A stretch of 64,000 nucleotides of DNA, taken from positions 3,685,501-3,749,500 of the forward strand of contig NZ_CP039253.1 of the NCBI RefSeq assembly GCF_004795915.1, written 5' to 3'. Positions 43,278-50,865 of the stretch are shown here, piece after piece. Below the pieces are notes generated by a model, which was not told the origin of the DNA, did not search any database, and saw nothing but the letters and a program-made list of their open reading frames with translations. This DNA comes from Rhodococcus sp. PAMC28707. Its GTDB lineage: Bacteria; Actinomycetota; Actinomycetes; Mycobacteriales; Mycobacteriaceae. The translations under genes were made by a program, and so were the position numbers. The first letter of the stretch is position 1, and the number at the start of each line of letters is the position of its first letter.

Positions 43278-44437
43278 CCGATGACTCCCGTTCCGGCAAC
43301 CAGGGACTTGGCGATGACTGTCCGCATGATGTCGTTGGTGCCTTCACCGATCGCCATCAGCGGTGCATCGCGGTACAAACGCTCGACGACGAACTCGGTG
43401 GAGTATCCGTATCCACCGTGTATGCGCATGGCCTCCAAGCTGGCAGTGATGGCTGTTTCGGACGCGAAGTACTTGGCCATGCCGGCCTCCATGTCGACTC
43501 GCTTGCCCGAATCAGCCTGTGATGCAGCCCAATACGTCATGAGCCTTGCAGCTTGTAGTTGTGTGGCGATATCGGCGATCTTGAGCTGAATGGCCTGGAA
43601 CTCGGCAATGGGCTGACCGAAAGCGGTGCGTTCCTTGGCGTATGCAAGCGCTGCATCGTATGCGGCTTGCGCGATACCGACGCTTCGGCCGGCGATGTTG
43701 AGGCGCCCGATTTCCAGTCCGGACAATGCCTGCTGCAACCCACGGCCTTCGACGCCGCCGAGCAAGGCGTCGACCGGCACCCGTACGTCGGTCAGTGCAA
43801 TCTCGCACGATTCGGTGCCCTTGTAACCGAGCTTGCCCATATCCCGCTGGACCTCGAAACCATCGGTGTCCGTATCGATCAACAACAGGCTCATGCCCTT
43901 GTGGGCAGGCGTGGTGCTCGTGTCGGTTTTGACGAGTACCGGCAGCACGTTGGCATGGCGAGCGTTGGTGATCCAGGTTTTGGCACCGTTGACGATGTAG
44001 TGGTCACCGTCGCGTTTGGCGGTGGTCTTGATTCCCTGTAGGTCGGTGCCTGCGCCGGGCTCGGTGAGGCCGACACCGGTGCGGTACTCACCGCTCGCCA
44101 GCTTGGGGAGCAACGCTCGCTTCTGCTCTTCGGTGCCGTGCTTGTTGATCATCCAGCACGAGAGATTATGGCTGCCGAGGATGCCTGCGACGCCCATCCA
44201 GCCGCGAGCAAGTTCCTCGTAGACGAGGGTGAACGACACCTTGTCGAGGTCGATACCACCGTATTCTTCGGGGGTCGTGATTCCGAATAGTCCCATTGCC
44301 TTCATGTGCTCGACGATTTCGGTGGGGTAGCGGCCGGTCTTCTCCCACTCGTTCGCGACGGGGATGATTTCTTTGTCGACGAAGTGGCGCAGTGCTTTAC
44401 GGAAATTGAGCTGTTGTTCATTGTACGTGAAATCCAC
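43274..44437 (-). CDS. Acyl-CoA dehydrogenase family protein
   Basis: A 387-residue flavoprotein of usual length. Motifs are GVGLTEPGAGTDLQGIKTTA (FAD/substrate), KTWITNARHANV, LGYKGTESCEIALTDV, and the catalytic Glu in AIGEGTNDIMR near the C-terminus. It is the fourth gene of the GntR-controlled operon. The closest architecture (short/branched or glutaryl-type) cannot be settled by eye. Confidence 0.93.
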   Translation of the reverse strand: MDFTYNEQQLNFRKALRHFVDKEIIPVANEWEKTGRYPTEIVEHMKAMGLFGITTPEEYGGIDLDKVSFTLVYEELARGWMGVAGILGSHNLSCWMINKHGTEEQKRALLPKLASGEYRTGVGLTEPGAGTDLQGIKTTAKRDGDHYIVNGAKTWITNARHANVLPVLVKTDTSTTPAHKGMSLLLIDTDTDGFEVQRDMGKLGYKGTESCEIALTDVRVPVDALLGGVEGRGLQQALSGLEIGRLNIAGRSVGIAQAAYDAALAYAKERTAFGQPIAEFQAIQLKIADIATQLQAARLMTYWAASQADSGKRVDMEAGMAKYFASETAITASLEAMRIHGGYGYSTEFVVERLYRDAPLMAIGEGTNDIMRTVIAKSLVAGTGVIG

Positions 44438-44455
44438 GATGGCTCCTAAGGGGCT

Positions 44456-45823
44456 TCAGTTCGGTTGTGCAACACGAGCGGCAAGGGCGAGCACGGTGGA
44501 GAGGTTCGGTTCGTCGGCGAGACCGAGGAGTCGGTCGGCAAGCTCCCGCGATTGCGGGTGTTCGCCGCAGTTGCCGGCGAACTTGGCGACAAGCTCGCTG
44601 TCGTCCAGGGGTAGCGCGATGGAACCTCGACTGCCGGCAACCTGGCCGTCGAGGACCCTGCCGTCTTCGAGCGTGATCACGGCACGACCTGGTGCCGACG
44701 CGGCGGGACCGTCGGACACGACTTCGGTGACACGCACGATGCGTGCGGTGTCCAGCACGGCAGGCCGGGCAATCGATTCGGGGGTGTATGTCTCCACGGT
44801 GACTGCGCCGTCGTGTATCAGGGCGGCGACGCTCCAGGGAAGATCGAACTTACCGTCGTAGGTACTACGCGGAGCCGCGGTTCCAGCGTTCGGGCCGCAC
44901 ACGATCGGAATGGAATCCGGGTGCACGTACACCTCGATATCGCGGATGCGGGTCGGGTCTACCTCGGTATCGAGTGCTGCGGAGACGGCGTCGAGTGTCA
45001 CGTGCATGAGCTGGCAACTGGGGTATGGCTTGATACCGATGCGTGTCGCTTCCCAGTGATCGCCGAGTTGATCGGTCAATGCTGTGAAATCGGCTGCGCG
45101 AGAAGACATTGCAGCATAGAGGCCACGTTTTCCTTCGAGTACCGAGGACGGACCGCTTGCACCGGCCGCTGCTAGTCGCGCCGCGAGGATTCCGTTGAAG
45201 CTCGCCGATCCCGGATGCAATGCCTTGGTGTCTGCGTCGGTGTCGAGAAACTCGAGTAGTCCCGAACTGGACGACCCGGCGATCCCCAGAGCGTCGACCA
45301 ATTGCGGAACGGGGAGTTTGTACAGGTATCCGGCGACCAGCGCAGAGGACAGTGGTCCCACGACACCAGTGGCGTGGAGCCCGCGTGCATGGAATCCATG
45401 TGGACTGACCGCGCCCAACCTGCATGCACTTTCCAGACCGATGGTGGCAGCGGTCAGTATCTCCGATCCCGAAGCACCCACCTGCTGACCGACTGCGAAC
45501 GCCGCAGGCAACGACACGACGGTGGGGTGCACGAGGGCGCCGGCATGGGTGTCGTCGAAGTCCAAGGAATGTACTCGCACCGCTGTCGCCATTGCAGCGG
45601 CAGGTGCGGACAAGCTGCGTGTTCCAGTCAACGGAATTGCTTCAGCGGGCCCGCCGAGCGAGTCGGCCACGGCCCAACCGGCCGCACCGGAGCCGAGTCG
45701 TCCTGCAGCCACTGCATTTCCGACGCCATCGAGGAGGTGGCGGGCAGTGGCGTGACGGACGGTCTCGGGGAGATCCGAGAAGGTGAGACCGTGCGCCCAC
45801 GCCGCCAGCACCGCCGAGGTCAC
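44456..45823 (-). CDS. MmgE/PrpD family protein
   Basis: About 455 residues from a GTG at 45823 that overlaps the CoA-transferase stop as GTGA; the frame is open upstream to 46678 but that is antisense-like reading through caiB. Family marks are ARHLLDGVGNAVAAGRLGSG, RVHSLDFDDTHAGALVHPTVVSLPAAFAVGQ and HARGLHATGVVGPLSSALVAG, with KPYPSCQLMHVTLDAV. The family includes 2-methylcitrate dehydratase and cis-aconitate decarboxylase. Members also occur in bacterial itaconate-degradation operons. Confidence 0.9.
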   Translation of the reverse strand: MTSAVLAAWAHGLTFSDLPETVRHATARHLLDGVGNAVAAGRLGSGAAGWAVADSLGGPAEAIPLTGTRSLSAPAAAMATAVRVHSLDFDDTHAGALVHPTVVSLPAAFAVGQQVGASGSEILTAATIGLESACRLGAVSPHGFHARGLHATGVVGPLSSALVAGYLYKLPVPQLVDALGIAGSSSSGLLEFLDTDADTKALHPGSASFNGILAARLAAAGASGPSSVLEGKRGLYAAMSSRAADFTALTDQLGDHWEATRIGIKPYPSCQLMHVTLDAVSAALDTEVDPTRIRDIEVYVHPDSIPIVCGPNAGTAAPRSTYDGKFDLPWSVAALIHDGAVTVETYTPESIARPAVLDTARIVRVTEVVSDGPAASAPGRAVITLEDGRVLDGQVAGSRGSIALPLDDSELVAKFAGNCGEHPQSRELADRLLGLADEPNLSTVLALAARVAQPN

Positions 45824-47037
45824 GGGTGTACCGCCTGTTCGGCAGTGCCGAAAGCGCCCGAAGCGCTGAGTTCCGCGACACGGTCGTCGTCGTACCCGAG
45901 CTGTTCGCGGATGACCTCGTCGAAGTGCTCGTTGCGGGTGGGTGCACGACGATACTGGGGTGGTTCGGAGCCGAAGTTCACCGGTGAAGCGACCTGGCGA
46001 ACCGTGTCGTAGACGGGATGGGTCGTCTCGACGATCAGATTTCTTGCGAGAGTGTGTGGTTCGGTGAGAGCCTGGGCGACGTCGTTGATCGGTCCCGATG
46101 GCACGCCCGCCGGTCCGAGCAAAGAAAGCCAGTGATCGACCGTGCGGCTCAAGAACACCTCCTCGAGTATCGGGAGCAATTCGGACTGGTTCGTGCCGCG
46201 TAGCGCGAAACTCGTGAACCGGGGGTCGGTGCCGAGTTCGGGCCTGTCGATTGCAACAACCAATCTCTCCCAGAACTTCTCCTTCGCGCATCCCACGACG
46301 AGCCACCCGTCGCTGGCCTGGAAAGCTTGGAACGGGACCAAAGAGGGATGCGCAGAGTTCTTGGTACGCACGGGTTCGAATCCGGCGTTGAGATGCCATG
46401 TCGCCGGGTAAGTTAGCAGGGACATCGCGGTGTCGTACAGGGACACGTCGCAGTCGCCACCGACCCCGTCTCGCCGAGCTGCATGCAGGCCCGCCAACAA
46501 TGAGATCGCCGCGACGAATCCACCGGAGTAATCCACGAGGGAAAGACCCGACTTCGTCGGAGGCCCATCCGGGTCGCCGGTGACACTCATCCATCCGGCA
46601 AGACCTTGCAGAATGTAGTCGTAGCCAGGCTCTTTCGCGCGCGGGCCGGTCATGCCGAACCCAGTGAGGCTGCAGCATACGATGGCTGGGTTGAGATGTT
46701 TCAGATCGTCGTACGTGATGCCGATCTTTGCCGGAACATCTCCGCGGAGGTTGGAGTACACCGCGTCACTGGTTCGTACGAGATCCTCGAACACGCTTCG
46801 ACCGGACGGTGTCGAGAGGTCGAGGGAGAGGCTGCGCTTGTTCCGGTTGAAGGTCTCGAAGAACAACGAGTCCTCGCCTTCGTTGTACGGCGGGACATAG
46901 CGGCCGACGTCGCCACCGACTCTGGGGTCCTCGATCTTGATGACATCGGCACCCAGGTCCGCCAGATGCAGGCTTCCGAACGGGCCTGCGCCGTACTGCT
47001 CGAGCGAGATGATGCGTACGTCTTCGAGTGGTCTCAT
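45820..47037 (-). CDS. CaiB/BaiF family CoA transferase
   Basis: About 405 residues from the ATG at 47037 (ATGA overlap with maoC). Family motifs are EQYGAGPFGSLHLADLGADVIKIEDP, RNKRSLSLDLSTPSGRSVFEDL, and the catalytic Asp in GYDYILQGLAGWMSVTG. It activates a carboxylic acid with CoA. With the MaoC hydratase and CitE lyase it forms the three-step set CoA transferase, hydratase, lyase known for itaconate (inference). Confidence 0.93.
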   Translation of the reverse strand: MRPLEDVRIISLEQYGAGPFGSLHLADLGADVIKIEDPRVGGDVGRYVPPYNEGEDSLFFETFNRNKRSLSLDLSTPSGRSVFEDLVRTSDAVYSNLRGDVPAKIGITYDDLKHLNPAIVCCSLTGFGMTGPRAKEPGYDYILQGLAGWMSVTGDPDGPPTKSGLSLVDYSGGFVAAISLLAGLHAARRDGVGGDCDVSLYDTAMSLLTYPATWHLNAGFEPVRTKNSAHPSLVPFQAFQASDGWLVVGCAKEKFWERLVVAIDRPELGTDPRFTSFALRGTNQSELLPILEEVFLSRTVDHWLSLLGPAGVPSGPINDVAQALTEPHTLARNLIVETTHPVYDTVRQVASPVNFGSEPPQYRRAPTRNEHFDEVIREQLGYDDDRVAELSASGAFGTAEQAVHP

Positions 47038-47582
47038 GCCTCGATGCCTTTCGTGGCCGGTAGTTCGAGCGGGCCGCTCGTCGCTTCGGGGAAGTAGTTC
47101 TGGCCGATGCCGCTGTCTCTGGTCGCGACCATCACGGAACGCTTCCACGAAATGACCTGAACGCCATCCTGATTCAGACCACGTGTGATCATCGAGACGA
47201 TGCCTGCGTACGGGCGTGATTTGGAAAGGCGAAGTGCGGTGCAGATGCTTTCCGCGTAGAGCGTGTCGCCCACATAGACAGGGTTCGACATCTCGATGTC
47301 GGTGAACGACAGATTCGAAATCGCATTCTGGCTCATGTCCAGAACCGAAATGCCGAGTATCACTGCGACGGTCAAGCCGGAGTTCACGAGGATGCGGCCA
47401 CCGGTTATCGGGTTCTGCGACGCGGCGTGCGCGTTGAAGTGATTCTGGTTCGTATTCATCGACAACAACGTGATCCACGTGTTGTCGGCCTCGGAGATCG
47501 TGCGGCCGAGGGGATGCTGATACACGTCGCCCACGACGTAGTCCTCGAAAAAGCGCCCAAGAACGGCCGGATGGGTTGCCAT
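47034..47582 (-). CDS. MaoC family hydratase/dehydratase
   Basis: A 182-residue hot-dog-fold protein beginning MATHPAVLGRFFEDYVVGDVY. The hydratase motif region reads MNTNQNHFNAHAA: the His is kept, but Asn stands where many (R)-specific hydratases have Asp, so the chemistry may differ. SNLSFTDIEMSNPVYVGDTLYAES completes the fold. It is the first gene of the operon, with two GntR-type operators in the 137 bp upstream. Confidence 0.9.
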   Translation of the reverse strand: MATHPAVLGRFFEDYVVGDVYQHPLGRTISEADNTWITLLSMNTNQNHFNAHAASQNPITGGRILVNSGLTVAVILGISVLDMSQNAISNLSFTDIEMSNPVYVGDTLYAESICTALRLSKSRPYAGIVSMITRGLNQDGVQVISWKRSVMVATRDSGIGQNYFPEATSGPLELPATKGIEA

Positions 47583-47626
47583 CGCGTCTCCTCATGTTTG
47601 TTCGGCAAGTGCCTGCACCTGAACTT

Positions 47627-47641
47627 AAACATCAGATGTTT
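47627..47641. promoter_or_regulatory. GntR operator copy 1 (maoC promoter)
   Basis: AAACATC-A-GATGTTT is a perfect 7-1-7 dyad 45 bp upstream of maoC. Two near-copies occur at 47701-47715 and 48632-48646, around the adjacent GntR gene. Confidence 0.75.
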
Positions 47642-47700
47642 CAGGAGTCAAGAGGCGAATTCTTGAGGTCGAACGGCATGGCTATCGAACTGAGGGGCTT

Positions 47701-47715
47701 AAATAGCAGATGTTT
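47701..47715. promoter_or_regulatory. GntR operator copy 2 (maoC promoter, distal)
   Basis: AAATAGC-A-GATGTTT keeps the right arm of copy 1 exactly and most of the left arm. It sits between the GntR stop codon and copy 1, centred 74 bp from it (about seven helical turns). Confidence 0.65.
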
Positions 47716-47719
47716 AGGC

Positions 47720-48454
47720 TCAGTCGGTGCGCAGCCGGTCCATCTGGCGGTAGGAATCACCGAGATGGTCCAGGTGTGTGCGCATCAGGTCCATCGCGGT
47801 CATGGAATCACCCGCCGAAACGACGTCGAGAATCGCGCGATGGTCGTGGTCGACGCATTGCCAGAAGCCCTCCGGCGCGTGGTCACGCCCGAATCTGCTG
47901 GACAAGACGCGGAATACCGGAGCGGTGATGAGTTCGAGCAATGGATTCTGGGTAGCGCGCAGTAGCACCAGGTGAAATTCTTGATTCTTCGTATAGGTCT
48001 CGGGTCCCTCAGCGCCTTCGGGATCGAAGATCGCCGCTCGAAGCTGTTCGAGGTGCAGCTCGGTGCGCCGGTAGGCGGCAATACCGGCCGCCGGCACCTC
48101 CATCAAGTTGCGCACCTCCATCAATTGGTCGACTGTGACTGTCTCAGCCGCAGCCATCAACGCAACACCTGTTTCGAGGTGTGCGCTGATGTGTCCGACG
48201 CTGGGGGTGGCCACGAAGCTTCCGCCGGTGACGCCCCGTGTTGTATTGATGAGGTTTTGGCTGGCCAGAGAGCGTAGAGCTTCGCGAATAGTGCTTCGGC
48301 CCACGCCGTACTCGGCGGTCAACTCCGCCTCCCCGGGGAGTCTCGTGCCGGGTTGGAGCTCGCCGGACAGGATTCGTCGGCGAAGGTTGGCTGCCAGTAC
48401 CGCGTAGGCCGGCGAGCTCTTGTTGGAGGCGTCACTCGGCGTCGAATCGGTCAC
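47720..48454 (-). CDS. GntR family regulator, FadR/FCD type
   Basis: A 244-residue regulator. The N-terminal winged HTH has LAANLRRRILSGELQPGTRLPGEAELTAEYGVGRSTIREALRSLASQNLI near residues 21-71. The C-terminal FCD helical domain contains MEVPAAGIAAYRRTE and later FHLVLLRATQNPLLELI and HRAILDVVSAGDSMTAMDLMRTHL, with His residues that usually bind a metal and carboxylate ligand. It lies between two operons that share an operator motif, so it is the likely common regulator. Confidence 0.93.
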   Translation of the reverse strand: MTDSTPSDASNKSSPAYAVLAANLRRRILSGELQPGTRLPGEAELTAEYGVGRSTIREALRSLASQNLINTTRGVTGGSFVATPSVGHISAHLETGVALMAAAETVTVDQLMEVRNLMEVPAAGIAAYRRTELHLEQLRAAIFDPEGAEGPETYTKNQEFHLVLLRATQNPLLELITAPVFRVLSSRFGRDHAPEGFWQCVDHDHRAILDVVSAGDSMTAMDLMRTHLDHLGDSYRQMDRLRTD

Positions 48455-48783
48455 GGTTCGTCGTCCTTCGTCGTGCGTCGGTGGGGTGTTAGGAGACTGA
48501 GCCTAACGTGCCACACGGCGAGCGGCCCGGATGATCGAGTGGGGGCACTGGATCGCTATACATCCGCTCTTTAGAGTAAAAACCGCTCGGTCTCGTACGC
48601 CTGACGGGGCGATCAGGTCAATTTTGGCTTTAAACATCAGAGGTATTGCAATTCTGGCGGTCCTCAAGCACTATGACTCCTGTCACCTTGATCGGTTGGC
48701 TATTCGAACTTTTCGCAAGATGGCGATTCGCCTCGGTCGTCCCTTTCCGCTCCTTCGTGGGCGCCCACAGAAATGGAAGCTTG
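48455..48783. promoter_or_regulatory. Intergenic promoter region between gntR and hyuA (operon 2)
   Basis: This 329-bp gap has no credible gene. It must hold the gntR promoter (leftward) and the hyuA promoter (rightward). The only clear element is the third operator copy at 48632-48646. Confidence 0.6.
48632..48646. promoter_or_regulatory. GntR operator copy 3 (hyuA/gntR promoter region)
   Basis: AAACATC-A-GAGGTAT matches the perfect copy at 47627-47641 in 13 of 15 positions, including the whole left arm. It lies 137 bp upstream of hyuA and 177 bp upstream of gntR. Confidence 0.65.
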
Positions 48784-50865
48784 ATGAAACGAATTGGAGT
48801 CGACGTCGGCGGTACGTTCACCGACCTGGTGTTGTGGGACGACGACGGCACGGTCGACGTGCACAAGACGCCGTCGACCAACCATGACCCGTCGATCGGA
48901 ACGATGGCAGGCATCGAGGTGCTTGCCAAGCGCGCCGGCATAGACCCCTCTGAGATCGACATGTTCTTCCACGGAACCACGGTGGCGACGAACATCGTCC
49001 TCGAACACAACGGCTGCGACGTCGGCATGATCACCACCGAAGGCTTCCGCGACCTTCTGCACATTGCTCGCAAGAAGCGTCCGCTGAATTACTCGAACTA
49101 CCAGGACCTTCCGTGGCAGAAGTGGCAGTTGGTGCCCCGACGGAACCGACGCGTAGTGCCCGAGCGTATCGATGCCGCAGGAAACGTCCTGACCCCACTC
49201 GACGAAGATGCGGTCCGTGAACAGGTTCGTCTGCTCAAGGAGCGCGGAGTGCAAGCAATCGCGGTCGCGTTCCTCCACTCGTATCGGAATCCGACACACG
49301 AGCGTCGTGTGAAGGCAATCATCCTCGAGGAGTTCCCCGAGGTCTTCATCTCCCTCTCGAGTGAAGTGGCTCCGCAATATCGCGAGTACGAGCGCTTCTC
49401 GACGGCGGCCCTCAACGCTTTCATCGGACCCAAAACATCGAAGTACATCGAGAACCTCGCGCAGAAGGCCAGTGCGGCACAGGTCGGCGAGGACGTTCAT
49501 TTGATGACTTCTTCCGGTGGACTCGTCACTTCGCGCAGCGCCAGTGAGATCCCGATATCCCTGCTGACCAGCGGTGTCGTAGCAGGACTTCTGGGCGGAT
49601 GCGCGATCGGCAAGGCATCGGGATTCCCCAGCGTCATCACACTCGACGTCGGTGGTACGTCGGCAGATGTGGGAGTTGCCCCTGATGGTGCGCTGCGCAT
49701 GAAGCATCTACTCGATACTCGAATCGGCGACTATCACGCCATGGTTCCGATGGCCGAGGTCGACACCATCGGTGCCGGTGGTGGATCGATCGCGGTTGTC
49801 GACGACGGTGGAATGTTCCGTGTCGGACCGCGAAGTGCAGGCGCCGTGCCGGGACCCGCGTGTTATGACAATGGCGGTACCGAACCGACCTCCACCGATG
49901 CGATGGTGATGATGGGGTGGCTGCGAGAAAACAGTTTCCTGTCGGGAACCATGGAAGTGAAGCCGGAACTGGCCCGCGAGGCCATCCAAACCCATATCGC
50001 GGACAAGTTGAACAGCCCGCTCGACGAGGCCGCGATGGGAATCTTCAAGATTTTGGCCCATTCGATGACCGAGGCAATCAGTCTGCATTCGGTCCGAAAA
50101 GGCTACGACCCACGAGACTTCTCACTGATCGCCGAAGGCGGCGCCGGGCCGCTGTTCGCGTGGCAGATTGCCGACCAACTCGGTATCCCGCGAGTGATCG
50201 TTCCTGGTCATCCCGGCATCACTTCGGCCGTGGGTTTGCTCACGACCGACATTCGCTACGAAGTGCCGACGACGGTGTGGACGTCCTCCGCTGATCCCGA
50301 CGTGGAGTTGATCAGTGAGCAGATGGAACGTCTTTCGAGGGAAGCGTCCGCACAGCTCGAAGCCGATGGTGTTGCCGCGGAGGACATCAGGTTGGAGCGC
50401 AGCGCGGATTGCCGGTATGTCGGTCAGGGATACGAGCTTCGTGTCTCGGCACCCGACGGTCCGATCGACGATGTGTGGGTCAAAGCGACGGCAGAGGCAT
50501 TTCACGAGGCCCACGGACGCACGTACTCGCAGCGATTCGACGACAAACCAGTTCAGCTGATCAATATCCGTGTCACGGGTGTTGGTGCGGTGCCGCACGT
50601 ACGCATCGCGGAGATCGAAAAGGGGAGTGCCGACGCTTCGGCTGCGGTGAAGACGACCACGCAGGCACTCTTCTGGAAAGACGAAGCGGCGAAGCCGGAG
50701 TGGATCGAGACGCCTGTCTACGAACGGTCACTTCTGCTGGCTGGTAACAAGTTCGCTGGACCTGCCATTGTCGAACAGTTCGATTCGACGACCATCATCG
50801 GCATGAATCAGCACGCCACCGTCGACGCAGTCGGCCACATCATCATCGAGAGGAATCCCGCATGA
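48784..50865 (+). CDS. hyuA: Hydantoinase A/oxoprolinase family protein (operon 2)
   Basis: About 693 residues from the ATG at 48784 (MKRIGVDVGGTFTDLV); the upstream open frame to 48646 includes the operator and is not coding. ATPase motifs are GVDVGGTFTDL, ITLDVGGTSADVGV and DTIGAGGGSIAVVDDGG, with SAGAVPGPACYDNGG. It is paired with HyuB (ATGA overlap). It is only a distant paralogue of the hyuA at 7173-9272 by eye. Substrate unknown, probably a cyclic amide or imide. Confidence 0.92.
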   Translation: MKRIGVDVGGTFTDLVLWDDDGTVDVHKTPSTNHDPSIGTMAGIEVLAKRAGIDPSEIDMFFHGTTVATNIVLEHNGCDVGMITTEGFRDLLHIARKKRPLNYSNYQDLPWQKWQLVPRRNRRVVPERIDAAGNVLTPLDEDAVREQVRLLKERGVQAIAVAFLHSYRNPTHERRVKAIILEEFPEVFISLSSEVAPQYREYERFSTAALNAFIGPKTSKYIENLAQKASAAQVGEDVHLMTSSGGLVTSRSASEIPISLLTSGVVAGLLGGCAIGKASGFPSVITLDVGGTSADVGVAPDGALRMKHLLDTRIGDYHAMVPMAEVDTIGAGGGSIAVVDDGGMFRVGPRSAGAVPGPACYDNGGTEPTSTDAMVMMGWLRENSFLSGTMEVKPELAREAIQTHIADKLNSPLDEAAMGIFKILAHSMTEAISLHSVRKGYDPRDFSLIAEGGAGPLFAWQIADQLGIPRVIVPGHPGITSAVGLLTTDIRYEVPTTVWTSSADPDVELISEQMERLSREASAQLEADGVAAEDIRLERSADCRYVGQGYELRVSAPDGPIDDVWVKATAEAFHEAHGRTYSQRFDDKPVQLINIRVTGVGAVPHVRIAEIEKGSADASAAVKTTTQALFWKDEAAKPEWIETPVYERSLLLAGNKFAGPAIVEQFDSTTIIGMNQHATVDAVGHIIIERNPA

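Noticed and set aside
45820-47595. Long N-terminal extensions of the caiB frame (to 47595) and the mmgE/prpD frame (to 46678)
   Set aside because: The extensions overlap the preceding genes fully and read as non-protein sequence. Family alignment and ATGA/GTGA overlaps place the starts at 47037 and 45823.
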